DNA from: Polaribacter glomeratus
GTDB lineage: Bacteria > Bacteroidota > Bacteroidia > Flavobacteriales > Flavobacteriaceae
NCBI RefSeq assembly: GCF_002954665.1
Contig: NZ_MSCM01000002.1
Location: 1,557,303-1,621,302 of the forward strand
Length of the DNA stretch: 64,000 nt
Direction: 5' to 3'
Below the pieces are notes generated by a model. The model did no database searches. It was not told the origin of the DNA and worked only from the letters and a program-made list of their open reading frames with translations. The first letter of the stretch is position 1. Each line of letters starts with the position of its first letter. A program made the translations under genes and the position numbers. This document shows, one piece after another, positions 1-8,198 of this stretch.

Positions 1-90
1 TAATTGACTTGTTTTTGTTAGTCCAATAGATTTGGCAACTACTTGTAAGTCAGCAAGTGTTTTTTCTTTTAGTTCAGAAATTTCGAACAT
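1..90 (-). CDS. rho: Transcription termination factor Rho, N-terminal fragment
   Basis: The 30 codons inside the window encode the start of Rho, beginning MFEISELKEKTLADL, which is the Rho N-terminal domain pattern. The gene runs off the left edge, so the RNA-binding and ATPase domains are not visible. Rho is the hexameric RNA helicase that ends transcription of untranslated RNA. A TAnnTTTG promoter element on the minus strand at 209-216 leaves a leader of about 110 nt. The divergent DUF4293 gene is the usual neighbour of rho in Flavobacteriaceae, which supports the call although only 30 residues are seen. Confidence 0.8.
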   Translation of the reverse strand, partial: MFEISELKEKTLADLQVVAKSIGLTKTSQL

Positions 91-208
91 TTATGTATAT
101 ATTAAGTTAAATTAATCTTAAGCAGTTAAGATGTTACAAATTGTTTTTCTTGATTTTACTGATTGTATATAGTGCTATACAATATGATTTTGTGTGGTTA
201 TTACTTTA

Positions 209-216
209 CAAATATA
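209..216 (-). promoter_or_regulatory. Probable -7 element for rho
   Basis: Read on the minus strand this is TATATTTG, an exact match to the Bacteroidota -7 consensus TAnnTTTG. It lies about 120 bp upstream of the rho start codon. No convincing -33 TTG is seen. Confidence 0.4.
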
Positions 217-261
217 AACTTTTTTTTTAATTATAGGTTTTCTTTTTAAAAAAAGAAGCAC

Positions 262-269
262 TATTTTTG
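262..269 (+). promoter_or_regulatory. Probable -7 element for the DUF4293 gene
   Basis: TATTTTTG matches TAnnTTTG and ends 15 bp before the ATG at 285. This predicts a very short leader. Confidence 0.45.
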
Positions 270-284
270 TAAAAAAATTAAAGT

Positions 285-716
285 ATGATACAAAGAATAC
301 AAACTATATATTTAATTTTAGCTTCTGCAATTTCTGGAGGATTAATTTTTGTATTTAGTTTATGGAATACTTTAAAAAAACAAATATTTGTTTTAGATTT
401 GTTTTTTAATGAATTACTGTTGTTAAAAGTAATTCCTTTTATGTTCATTACGTCTGCTGTTTTATCATTTGTAACTATATTTTTATTTAAAGATAGAAAG
501 TTACAGTTTGTATTAGGACGTATAATAATTTTGATCAATCTTTTTTTATTAGGATTATTGATTTATGTATCTCTAACTTTACCTGGAGAAGCTTCTGTTT
601 CGGAGAAAGGTATTGGGATGTTCTTACCAATTTTGGCAATTTTGCTTGTTGTTTTGGCAAATAAAGCTATTAAAAAGGATGAAGATCTCGTAAAATCTGT
701 GGATAGATTGCGATAA
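285..716 (+). CDS. DUF4293 family membrane protein
   Basis: 143 residues with about four hydrophobic segments (roughly residues 7-26, 45-65, 73-95 and 112-128) and a short charged C-terminus. The start MIQRIQTIYL is characteristic of DUF4293, a small integral membrane family found divergent to rho throughout Flavobacteriia. The function is unknown. The ATG follows a TAnnTTTG element at 262-269 and a strong hairpin terminator follows at 749-774, so it is probably transcribed alone. The opposite-strand reading frame over 278-538 has no family resemblance and was ignored. Confidence 0.85.
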   Translation: MIQRIQTIYLILASAISGGLIFVFSLWNTLKKQIFVLDLFFNELLLLKVIPFMFITSAVLSFVTIFLFKDRKLQFVLGRIIILINLFLLGLLIYVSLTLPGEASVSEKGIGMFLPILAILLVVLANKAIKKDEDLVKSVDRLR

Positions 717-748
717 GACTAACAAATAGTATATTTAGTGCGAAAAAA

Positions 749-774
749 AACCGAGAAATTTTTCTCGGTTTTTT
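749..774 (+). terminator. Rho-independent terminator after DUF4293
   Basis: AACCGAGAAA and its complement TTTCTCGGTT form a hairpin with a 2-nt loop, followed by six T. An A-tract on the other side means it could work in both directions. Confidence 0.85.
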
Positions 775-887
775 ATTTATTCAGAATAAAATAAAAAATA
801 TATTTATATTAGCGTGTGTAATTAATGTTTTTTATGATTTCCCTTCTATTTATAATTTTCTGAAAACCAGTTTTTTAAAAATTTCTT

Positions 888-927
888 CTCCCTGTAAATA
901 GGGAGGCTTCTCCCCATAAATAGGGAG
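888..927. promoter_or_regulatory. Paired dyad, candidate operator of the two-component locus
   Basis: Two copies of CTCCC-N8-GGGAG lie at 888-905 and 910-927, 22 bp apart centre to centre, or about two helical turns. The inner eight bases are TGTAAATA and CATAAATA. A weaker half site, CATAAATGGG, lies at 941-950. The response-regulator start is at 993, so the dyads sit where an activator or autorepressor would bind. The binding protein is not known. Confidence 0.45.
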
Positions 928-992
928 AAAAATATTTCATCATAAATGGGTATTGTACAGTCTTTAATTGTGTTTTAAATTTGATAAAAGAA

Positions 993-1658
993 ATGAAGAA
1001 AAAAATTTACGTTCACGTAGCTGATGATCATAAAATATTGATAGAAGGTATCATTGCTGTAATTAACACTGATAAAGATATAGAAATTAGAGATTATTCT
1101 TTAACAGGTAAAGAAGTTGTAGACTGGTTTGATAAAAAAGGAAACAAAGCAGACGTATTAATTTTAGACATTACAATGCCAGTTTTAGATGGTTTTGAAG
1201 TTCTTAGACATTTTAATCAAAAAGGAATTAACCCAAAGGTTATAATACTTTCTAGCTACGATGATATTAAAATCGTTCAAGAAATGTTAAGCCTTGGTTG
1301 TAAGGGTTATATTACTAAAAATAATGCCGGAGAACATATTGTAGATGCTATAAAAGCAGTTGCAAACGGAGAGCAATATTTTAGTGATGATATTCAAAAA
1401 ATTCTTTTAAAACGTTTTTCAGGACATCATGTGCCAACAGGAGAAGCACCAGTTAAATCAATAATTGAGGCTTTAACAGAAAGAGAATTAGATGTTTTAA
1501 AATTAATAACGAAACAGTATAGTTCACCAGAAATAGCAGATAAGTTAAATTTAGCGCTTAGTACGGTTGATACACATAGAAAAAATTTATTAAAAAAATT
1601 AAAAGTAAAAAACTCAGTAGGCTTAGCAATGTATGCAGTAAAAAATAAAATAGTATAA
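993..1658 (+). CDS. NarL/FixJ-type response regulator
   Basis: 221 residues. The receiver domain (residues 4-125) has the acidic pair D11-D12, phospho-acceptor D59 in the sequence LILDITMPVLDG, and a Lys in the YITKN motif. The C-terminal LuxR-type HTH (about 155-218) carries LTERELDVL and the recognition helix in PEIADKLNLALSTVDTH. A TTG twelve bases upstream could extend the frame by four residues, but the ATG at 993 is preferred because homologues begin just before the first beta-strand. A lipoprotein and a hybrid TPR histidine kinase follow on the same strand, so this is probably the output of that kinase. The CTCCC dyads upstream may be its binding sites. Confidence 0.92.
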   Translation: MKKKIYVHVADDHKILIEGIIAVINTDKDIEIRDYSLTGKEVVDWFDKKGNKADVLILDITMPVLDGFEVLRHFNQKGINPKVIILSSYDDIKIVQEMLSLGCKGYITKNNAGEHIVDAIKAVANGEQYFSDDIQKILLKRFSGHHVPTGEAPVKSIIEALTERELDVLKLITKQYSSPEIADKLNLALSTVDTHRKNLLKKLKVKNSVGLAMYAVKNKIV

Positions 1659-1754
1659 ATTCCCCCAATATAATTTTTTATAATACCCCCAGCAAGTTTA
1701 AACTGCTTACATTAGCTAAGTCATTATAAATCAAAATAATAAAAACCAAATAAA

Positions 1755-2435
1755 ATGAAAAAAATTAAAATTTTAGCACTAGCATTAGTAACAACTTTTG
1801 CATTTTCATCGTGTTCTACAGAAGATTCAATGATGCCACAAGAACAAAGTAGCGAATTACTAAACACATACCAACTAAAGAGAGATGCGTCTGGTGCATA
1901 TTCAGTTGATATAAATGTAAATGGTAATGTAAATATTAGCAAAGTAAAAAACGCTATAAGCAATACCAATGAATTATATTTAACACTATCGGATGATAAA
2001 TTTACTCAAAAAAGTACTGTACAAACAGATTTGTTTTTTAATGATGAAAATTTTAAGATAGATTTTATAAGTGCTAATTCTAATAAAACACCAAGTATAT
2101 CTGTTTTTGATGACAATATTAAATTCGTAAAAAAATCTGATACTAGTTTTCTTGAAGAATTTAGTGTTACCAAAAACGAAAACGGTACTTACGACTTAGA
2201 TTTTAAAGTAATAAATAACGTTGCTGTAGATTTTGTATATAATACAGACCTTGAGGCGTATGAAGTTCATTTAGAAGCGAATGTTAAATCTCAAGGAAAT
2301 AAAAACTTCTCTAGAACTTTAGAAAAGGAAAATGACAAATTACTTCAAATACATTTTGTAAACCATTTAACTGATATGTTGAAAGCAGAAACACAGTCAA
2401 CTGAAAGAAAGCCGGTCATCTTGATAGATAATTAA
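1755..2435 (+). CDS. Lipoprotein of the two-component locus, function unknown
   Basis: 226 residues starting with a lipoprotein signal, MKKIKILALAL..., and a lipobox ending FSSC with the lipidated Cys at residue 20. The mature part is acidic and rich in Asn, Ser and Asp, with beta-strand-like alternation. No domain is recognised. It lies 96 bp after the response regulator and 10 bp before the TTG-started histidine kinase. The gap before it contains two C5 runs (about 1661 and 1685) that resemble the arms of the upstream dyads. By context it could be an envelope sensor or a target of the system, but this is inference. Confidence 0.7.
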   Translation: MKKIKILALALVTTFAFSSCSTEDSMMPQEQSSELLNTYQLKRDASGAYSVDINVNGNVNISKVKNAISNTNELYLTLSDDKFTQKSTVQTDLFFNDENFKIDFISANSNKTPSISVFDDNIKFVKKSDTSFLEEFSVTKNENGTYDLDFKVINNVAVDFVYNTDLEAYEVHLEANVKSQGNKNFSRTLEKENDKLLQIHFVNHLTDMLKAETQSTERKPVILIDN

Positions 2436-2445
2436 TTTATATTTC

Positions 2446-4269
2446 TTGAAACATATTTTATTCACTTTTTTATTGATAAGCTTTACGTTTTCTTATTCAA
2501 AAGCTGGTATTAAAACTCACTTAACTGGAGAAATTTCTAAAAAAGATATTTCTCCAGTTTTTGTTGTTTTAAATGATACATTGATAAAAATAAAATATGA
2601 TATAATTGTAAAACTATATAAAGGTGAAGATTATGATGAAGCTCTAGAAAAAGCATTTGAACTATTTAATCTATGTAAAAATAAAAATGATAAATTTTGG
2701 TCTCAGAAGATTTTATTTTTAATTGCTGATATTTATGATAAAACCAGAAAGTACAAGAACTCTTTAGAGTATTATAAAAAATCTTTAGAGGTAGTTGAAT
2801 TTTATGTTGAGGATAAAAATGACCTTATATCTTCTGATTCTAACTTAGGATTAGCTTTTTTAAAAATAGGTAGCTTATATCAAAAGTTGTCCGTAGCAAA
2901 AGAAGAAAAAAATAAATTTAAATATTTAGATAGTGCTAAATATTATTATGAGAAAATTGAAAACCTACCCCAATTAAACAATGAAATAGAAACTATAAAG
3001 GCTAAGGCATTTAATAATTTATCAGCTATTTATGAACGTGATTCTGTTTTTGATAAGGCTGAAAGTTATATTAAAAAATCAATAAGGATACATGAAAAAT
3101 ATAATAATAAAATAGGTCTTGCATTTGCTACAAATAACTTAGGCAACATTTTTTTATCCCAGAAAAATTATAAGAAGTCTAAAGACTTTTATTTAGAAGG
3201 TATTAATTTAATCAAAGATGATAATAGTACTGAGGCCATTAGAGTAAAAGCAGGTCTTTATACAAATCTTGCCTGGGCAATGAGAAATCTCAAGGATTTC
3301 AAAGCATATGATTTTCAAGAGATGTCATATGAATTTCAAGACAATATAAGGGATAAGGAGTTTAGAGGGATAATAGATGAGTTGTCTTCCAAATTTGACT
3401 TTGATGCTCAAAAAGAACGCTTTCAAAGACAAGAGGAAGTTAAGCTTTTAAAAGAAAAAGACAAAGTAAATACAATAGTTGTTATAAGTGTTTTAATTCT
3501 TATTTTTCTTTTAATCATCATTACATATTATAGTTTACGACAAAAAGATTTGCAAATAAAGTTATCTAAAACAGAACTTCTTCAAAGTCAAAATTTAGAC
3601 AAATTAAAGTCAGAGTCTCAAGTAAGAATCTTAAATGCGGCTATTGACGGTAAAGAATCTGAAAGAAAAGAAATAGCAGAAACATTACACGATAATGTAA
3701 GCGCACTGCTTTCATCTGCAAATTTACATTTACAAGCGTCAAGAGGCCAATTTAATGGTAAAGTACCTATTGAAATAGATAAAACACAAAAAATAATTAA
3801 CGAAGCTGCAACTAAAATTAGGAGTTTATCACATTCATTAATGTCATCAGTTTTGTTAAAATTCGGATTAAATTTTGCAATAAAAGATATTGCAGAAAAA
3901 TATTCTAATTCAGAATTATCTATTGATACACAGATTGAGGGTTTAAGGCGATATGAGCAGAATTTCGAAATTAAAACATATAATATTATTCAAGAATTTA
4001 TCAATAATATTTTAAAACACAGTGAGGCAAATAATGCGTTTATTAAATTAAGAGAAATAGAAAATACACTTGTTTTAGAAATTTCTGATGATGGAATTGG
4101 TTTTAATAAAAATACAATCACTGCTAGAGAAGGCATTGGTATTAATCAAATTGATGCCAGAATACAGATGATGAAAGGTAAGTTTAAGATAATTACATCT
4201 AAAGGAAACGGAACTATAATTAAAGTAGAATTGCCAATTCAAGAAAGAGAAACTATTAACCTCTTGTAG
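2446..4269 (+). CDS. TPR-containing sensor histidine kinase (HisKA_3 type)
   Basis: 607 residues. The start is TTG at 2446: only this start gives the signal peptide MKHILFTFLLISFTFSYSKA. Residues about 50-320 form tetratricopeptide repeats in the periplasm. One membrane helix (about 342-363, VVISVLILIFLLIIITYY) is followed by a coiled coil. The dimerisation box is ERKEIAETLHDNVSALLSS with the phosphorylated His at 415. The ATPase domain has N-box FINNILKHSE, G1 DDGIGF and G2 GIGINQI. This is the NarX/DesK-like layout common in Bacteroidota. It probably phosphorylates the response regulator at 993. Its 3' end overlaps the convergent phosphoesterase gene by 14 bp. Confidence 0.92.
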   Translation: MKHILFTFLLISFTFSYSKAGIKTHLTGEISKKDISPVFVVLNDTLIKIKYDIIVKLYKGEDYDEALEKAFELFNLCKNKNDKFWSQKILFLIADIYDKTRKYKNSLEYYKKSLEVVEFYVEDKNDLISSDSNLGLAFLKIGSLYQKLSVAKEEKNKFKYLDSAKYYYEKIENLPQLNNEIETIKAKAFNNLSAIYERDSVFDKAESYIKKSIRIHEKYNNKIGLAFATNNLGNIFLSQKNYKKSKDFYLEGINLIKDDNSTEAIRVKAGLYTNLAWAMRNLKDFKAYDFQEMSYEFQDNIRDKEFRGIIDELSSKFDFDAQKERFQRQEEVKLLKEKDKVNTIVVISVLILIFLLIIITYYSLRQKDLQIKLSKTELLQSQNLDKLKSESQVRILNAAIDGKESERKEIAETLHDNVSALLSSANLHLQASRGQFNGKVPIEIDKTQKIINEAATKIRSLSHSLMSSVLLKFGLNFAIKDIAEKYSNSELSIDTQIEGLRRYEQNFEIKTYNIIQEFINNILKHSEANNAFIKLREIENTLVLEISDDGIGFNKNTITAREGIGINQIDARIQMMKGKFKIITSKGNGTIIKVELPIQERETINLL

Positions 4270-4753
4270 CCAATTCTATAATTTCTAAATTTTTAATTTC
4301 TCCTTTTTCTAATTCAAAACGAAGCATTGTTCTAATGTTATGAAAACCATGATTTCCAGCAGCACCTGGGTTTAAATGTAATAAGTTTAATTTTTTATCA
4401 AACTGAACTTTTAGAATGTGTGAATGACCAGAAATAAAAATTTTGGGGCTATTTTTAGTAATTTCTTCTCTAATTCTTATATTATATCTATTAGGATATC
4501 CGCCAATATGAGTCATCCATACAGCTACATTTTCAACGGAAAACTTTGCATCTAAAGGGAATTCAGCTTTTGCTTCATTTCCGTCAATATTTCCAAATAC
4601 AGCTCTTAACGGTTTTAGTTTTTTGATGGTATCAGTAACTTCTAAATTACCAATATCGCCTGCATGCCAAACTTCATCAGCTTGTTTTACAAACTTTAAA
4701 ATTTGGTTGTCAATAAAACTATGAGTATCGGATAATAGTAAAATTTTTTTCAT
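4256..4753 (-). CDS. YfcE/MJ0936-type metallophosphoesterase
   Basis: 165 residues with the metal-binding motifs of the calcineurin-like phosphoesterase fold: LLSDTHS near the start, WHAGDIGN (GD), VFGNIDG (GNxD), MTHIG and FISGHSHIL (GHxH). This length is typical of the bacterial YfcE/MJ0936 group, which hydrolyses phosphodiesters in vitro with no firm physiological substrate. It is transcribed towards the histidine kinase and its start is about 100 bp from the divergent truA. Confidence 0.88.
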   Translation of the reverse strand: MKKILLLSDTHSFIDNQILKFVKQADEVWHAGDIGNLEVTDTIKKLKPLRAVFGNIDGNEAKAEFPLDAKFSVENVAVWMTHIGGYPNRYNIRIREEITKNSPKIFISGHSHILKVQFDKKLNLLHLNPGAAGNHGFHNIRTMLRFELEKGEIKNLEIIELATRG

Positions 4754-4820
4754 TAAAAATAGTAAGAAAAGTTTAACGTGGGTTACAACGTCAAAAGTAA
4801 GGATAACAAAATAAATTTCG

Positions 4821-4828
4821 TAATTTTG
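4821..4828 (+). promoter_or_regulatory. Probable -7 element for truA
   Basis: TAATTTTG matches TAnnTTTG and lies 22 bp upstream of the TTG start at 4851. The expected transcript would begin near 4835. Confidence 0.45.
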
Positions 4829-4850
4829 ATGACTCCAAAAAAAACTATTT

Positions 4851-5576
4851 TTGAGATATTTTATAGAACTTTCTTATAATGGAAAAAAGTATCATGGTTG
4901 GCAAATTCAACCAGATGCAATTTCTGTACAAGAAAAATTAAATAACGCAGTAAGTACTATTTTTCAAGAAGAAATTCAGGTTGTTGGTGCAGGACGAACA
5001 GACACAGGTGTGCATGCATCCCAAATGTTCGCGCACTTTGATATAGATAAAGAATTAAAAAAAAATATTGTTTTTAAATTAAATTCTATTTTACCAAACG
5101 ATATTTCTGTGCATCAAGTTTTTTTGGTAGATGCTGAAAAGCATGTACGCTTTACGGCAACATCACGTAGTTATGAGTATAAAATTTGGTTGGGAAGAAA
5201 TCCTTTTTTATTAGATTTTTCTTGGCAAATTCATTCTCAAAGACCAGATATACATTTAATGAATGAAGCTGCAAAATTACTTTTAGAATACACAGATTTT
5301 CAAACTTTTTCTAAAGTAAAAACAGAGGTTTATACTTTTAATTGTGATGTAACCGAAGCCTTTTGGGTATTAAATGGATCTGAATTAACGTTTCATATAT
5401 CAGCAAATAGATTTCTTAGAAATATGGTAAGAGCTATTGTTGGAACGCTTGTAGATGTTGGTTTAGGTAAAATTACAATTGAAGGTTTTAGAGCAATCAT
5501 AGAGAGTAAAAACAGGAGTAATGCGGGTTTGTCAGTTCCTGCGAAAGGCTTATTTTTAACAAAAATTAAATATTAA
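4851..5576 (+). CDS. truA: tRNA pseudouridine synthase A
   Basis: 241 residues. The catalytic Asp is D51 in the hallmark GAGRTDTGVHA, followed by the YEYKIW and FLRNMVRAIVG family motifs. TruA makes pseudouridine at positions 38-40 of tRNA anticodon arms. The start codon is TTG: an upstream ATG at 4829 is in a different frame, and MRYFIELSYNGKKYHGWQ is the canonical TruA N-terminus. The ABC transporter gene follows after 3 bp, also with a TTG start, so the two are probably translated from one mRNA. Confidence 0.95.
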   Translation: MRYFIELSYNGKKYHGWQIQPDAISVQEKLNNAVSTIFQEEIQVVGAGRTDTGVHASQMFAHFDIDKELKKNIVFKLNSILPNDISVHQVFLVDAEKHVRFTATSRSYEYKIWLGRNPFLLDFSWQIHSQRPDIHLMNEAAKLLLEYTDFQTFSKVKTEVYTFNCDVTEAFWVLNGSELTFHISANRFLRNMVRAIVGTLVDVGLGKITIEGFRAIIESKNRSNAGLSVPAKGLFLTKIKY

Positions 5577-5579
5577 ATT

Positions 5580-7346
5580 TTGGCAGAAAAAACAGGAAAT
5601 GCTTTTGATATGCAAATTTTCTCAAGATTAATGTCTTTTGCAAAACGCTATCGTCTGTACTTTTTTATTGCATCGTCATCTACCATTCTACTCGCGTTAT
5701 TTTCGGTTTTATCACCTTACATATTAATCAATACAGTAGACGATTATATTTTATCAAAAGACAAAGCGGGTTTATTAGATTATACCTTGCTAATGCTTGC
5801 TGTTTTATTGATAGAAGTTTTGCTGCAGTTCATTTTTATTTATTTTGCAAATTGGGTAGGTCAACATATAATTAGAGATATTAGATCAAAAATATTTAAG
5901 CATATTTTGCAATTTAAAATGTCTTATTTTGATACAAATTCGGTTGGTAAACTAGTAACCAGAGTAGTTTCTGATATAGAAACGATCGCAGCTTTTTTTA
6001 GTAACGGTGTTTTTACAATTTTTAGTGATATTCTTAAAATGTTTGCGGTAACAGTTGTGATGCTTTTTTTAAATTGGAAGTTGGCACTGATTACTTTATC
6101 TATTTTACCAATTTTAGTGTACGCAACAAAATTGTTTCAAGTTGCTATTAAAGTTACGTTTCAAGAAGTAAGAAATCAAGTTGCAAATTTAAATAGCTTT
6201 GTACAAGAAAGAGTTACAGGAATGAAAATTGTGCAACTTTTTAATAGAGAAGATATCGAATATCAGAATTTTAAAGAAATAAATGACAAGCACAAAAAAG
6301 CGCACGTAAAAACTATCTGGTATTATTCAGTTTTTTTTCCAATTGCAGAAATTTTATCGTCAGTAGGAATCGGGTTGATTGTTTGGTTTGGTGGTGGACA
6401 AGCCATTCAAAATTCAGGAATTTCTGTTGGTATGATTATGGGGTTTATACAATATGCACAAATGTTGTTTAGACCTTTAAGGCAAATTGCAGATCGTTTT
6501 AATCAGCTTCAAATGGGTATTGTAGCCGGTGAACGCGTTTTTAAAGTAATGGATACAAATAGTAGTATCGCTAAAAGCGGATCTATAAAAGCCGAAAATT
6601 TAAAAGGGAACATCACTTTTAAAGACGTTAGATTTAGTTACATTAAAAACGAAGAAGTTTTAAAAGGAGTTTCTTTTGATGTAAAAAGTGGACAAACAAT
6701 TGCTATTGTTGGTGCTACTGGTGCAGGAAAATCGACTATCATTAATTTAATAAATCGTTTTTATGAAATTGATAAAGGTTCAATTGCTATAGATGGTATT
6801 TCTGTGGATGAATATTCTTTAGAGAGTTTAAGAAGCCAGGTGGCAATTGTATTACAAGATGTGTTTTTGTTTTCTGATTCTATTTTAAATAATATTACCC
6901 TAAAGGATGAAAACATCTCTTTTAAAGACGTTGAAAAAGCTGCAAAACAAATAGGAATTCATGATTTTATAATGACGCTTCCTGGAGGTTACGACTATAA
7001 TGTAAAAGAAAGAGGAGCAATGTTATCTTCTGGTCAAAGGCAATTAATTGCTTTTCTACGAGCGTACGTTAGTAAACCAAGTATTTTAATTTTGGATGAA
7101 GCCACATCATCAGTAGATGCACAAGCAGAACAAATGATACAATATGCCACAGAAACCATTACAAAAGAGCGAACTTCAATAGTAATTGCACACAGATTAG
7201 CAACTATAAAACAAGCAGATAAAATTATTGTAATGGATAAAGGTTTGATTGTTGAAGAAGGTACGCATCTAGAGTTATTAGAAAAAGAAAAAGGATACTA
7301 TAAAAATCTATATGACAAACAGTTTAGCTTAGACAAAGCATCTTAA
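5580..7346 (+). CDS. ABC exporter, fused permease and ATPase (MsbA/MdlB type)
   Basis: 588 residues in a half-transporter layout. A six-helix ABC membrane domain (about 20-310) is followed by a nucleotide-binding domain with Walker A GATGAGKST (about 378-386), the signature LSSGQRQ, Walker B ILILDEATSSVD and the H-loop IAHRLAT. The first in-frame start is TTG at 5580, 3 bp after truA. It gives the N-terminus AEKTGNAFD typical of flavobacterial homologues, so it is preferred to the ATG at 5610. The substrate is not evident; relatives export lipids or drugs. It probably acts as a homodimer in the inner membrane. Confidence 0.9.
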   Translation: MAEKTGNAFDMQIFSRLMSFAKRYRLYFFIASSSTILLALFSVLSPYILINTVDDYILSKDKAGLLDYTLLMLAVLLIEVLLQFIFIYFANWVGQHIIRDIRSKIFKHILQFKMSYFDTNSVGKLVTRVVSDIETIAAFFSNGVFTIFSDILKMFAVTVVMLFLNWKLALITLSILPILVYATKLFQVAIKVTFQEVRNQVANLNSFVQERVTGMKIVQLFNREDIEYQNFKEINDKHKKAHVKTIWYYSVFFPIAEILSSVGIGLIVWFGGGQAIQNSGISVGMIMGFIQYAQMLFRPLRQIADRFNQLQMGIVAGERVFKVMDTNSSIAKSGSIKAENLKGNITFKDVRFSYIKNEEVLKGVSFDVKSGQTIAIVGATGAGKSTIINLINRFYEIDKGSIAIDGISVDEYSLESLRSQVAIVLQDVFLFSDSILNNITLKDENISFKDVEKAAKQIGIHDFIMTLPGGYDYNVKERGAMLSSGQRQLIAFLRAYVSKPSILILDEATSSVDAQAEQMIQYATETITKERTSIVIAHRLATIKQADKIIVMDKGLIVEEGTHLELLEKEKGYYKNLYDKQFSLDKAS

Positions 7347-7388
7347 ATTTTTAATACTCTTAATAAATGTAAGCAATGTGTGCTTTTA

Positions 7389-8165
7389 TTATGCTAAATC
7401 TTTTTTAAGCTTTTCGTCAAGTTCATCATGATTTTTAAACAGCACAAACTCGCCATCTTTTATATAAGAAATTTCGCCAGTTTCTTCGGAAACTAATAAA
7501 CAAACTGCGTCTGTTTTTTCACTTACACCAATAGCAGCTCTGTGTCTTAACCCAAATCTTGCAGGTATTTTTGTGCTATCAGAAATAGGTAAAACAACTC
7601 TAGTTGCAACTACATAGTTATCTCTAATAATAGTTGCGCCGTCATGTAAAGGACTGTTTTTAAAGAAGATACTTTCTAAGATTACCTCGTTTACAAGCGC
7701 ATTCATAGAGTCTCCATTATTTATTAAAAAGTCTAAGCTGTTAGTTCTTTCTATAACAATTAAAGCACCTGTTTTGGTTTTGGCCATATTGCTACAAGCT
7801 TTTAAAATTTTATCCGTGTCGATTTCAATATTGATTTCTGATTGCAAAAATTTTAACTGATTTAAAAAGCTTTTTTTAGTGGTATAATTTGTAGTTCCAA
7901 TCATCAGTAAGAATTTTCTAATTTCTTGTTGAAAAACAATAATTAATGCAATAACACCACCCGAAAGTAAGTAGCCCAAAATGCCACTTAACATTTCCAT
8001 TTTTAAAGCCTGTGTAATTTGCCAGATTAAAAAGATAAAGGCAATACCAATAACAATATTGATAGCTACAGTACCTCTTAGCAGTTTGTAAACGTAGTAT
8101 AATAAAATTGCAACAAGTACAATGTCTAAAATATCTAAGAAAGAAAAGTCAATAAAATCTAGCAT
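7389..8165 (-). CDS. cdaA: Diadenylate cyclase CdaA
   Basis: 258 residues. Three membrane helices (about 10-28, 33-50 and 60-80) precede the DisA_N/DAC domain with the catalytic DGA motif at 175-177 and RHR at 207-209 (RFGLRHRAAIGVSE). It makes cyclic di-AMP from two ATP at the membrane. In Firmicutes cdaA sits with cdaR and glmM; here folP is directly upstream on the same strand, the usual flavobacterial arrangement. The start is 33 bp from the folP stop, so the two are probably co-transcribed. Confidence 0.95.
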   Translation of the reverse strand: MLDFIDFSFLDILDIVLVAILLYYVYKLLRGTVAINIVIGIAFIFLIWQITQALKMEMLSGILGYLLSGGVIALIIVFQQEIRKFLLMIGTTNYTTKKSFLNQLKFLQSEINIEIDTDKILKACSNMAKTKTGALIVIERTNSLDFLINNGDSMNALVNEVILESIFFKNSPLHDGATIIRDNYVVATRVVLPISDSTKIPARFGLRHRAAIGVSEKTDAVCLLVSEETGEISYIKDGEFVLFKNHDELDEKLKKDLA

Positions 8166-8198
8166 GAAAATTGGTTGATTTTATGTAAAAGTACAAAA

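Noticed and set aside
278..538. Minus-strand frame over DUF4293
   Set aside because: Antisense shadow of a well-supported membrane-protein gene.
981..992. TTG start for the response regulator
   Set aside because: It adds only four residues before the canonical start; the ATG at 993 is better placed relative to the receiver fold.
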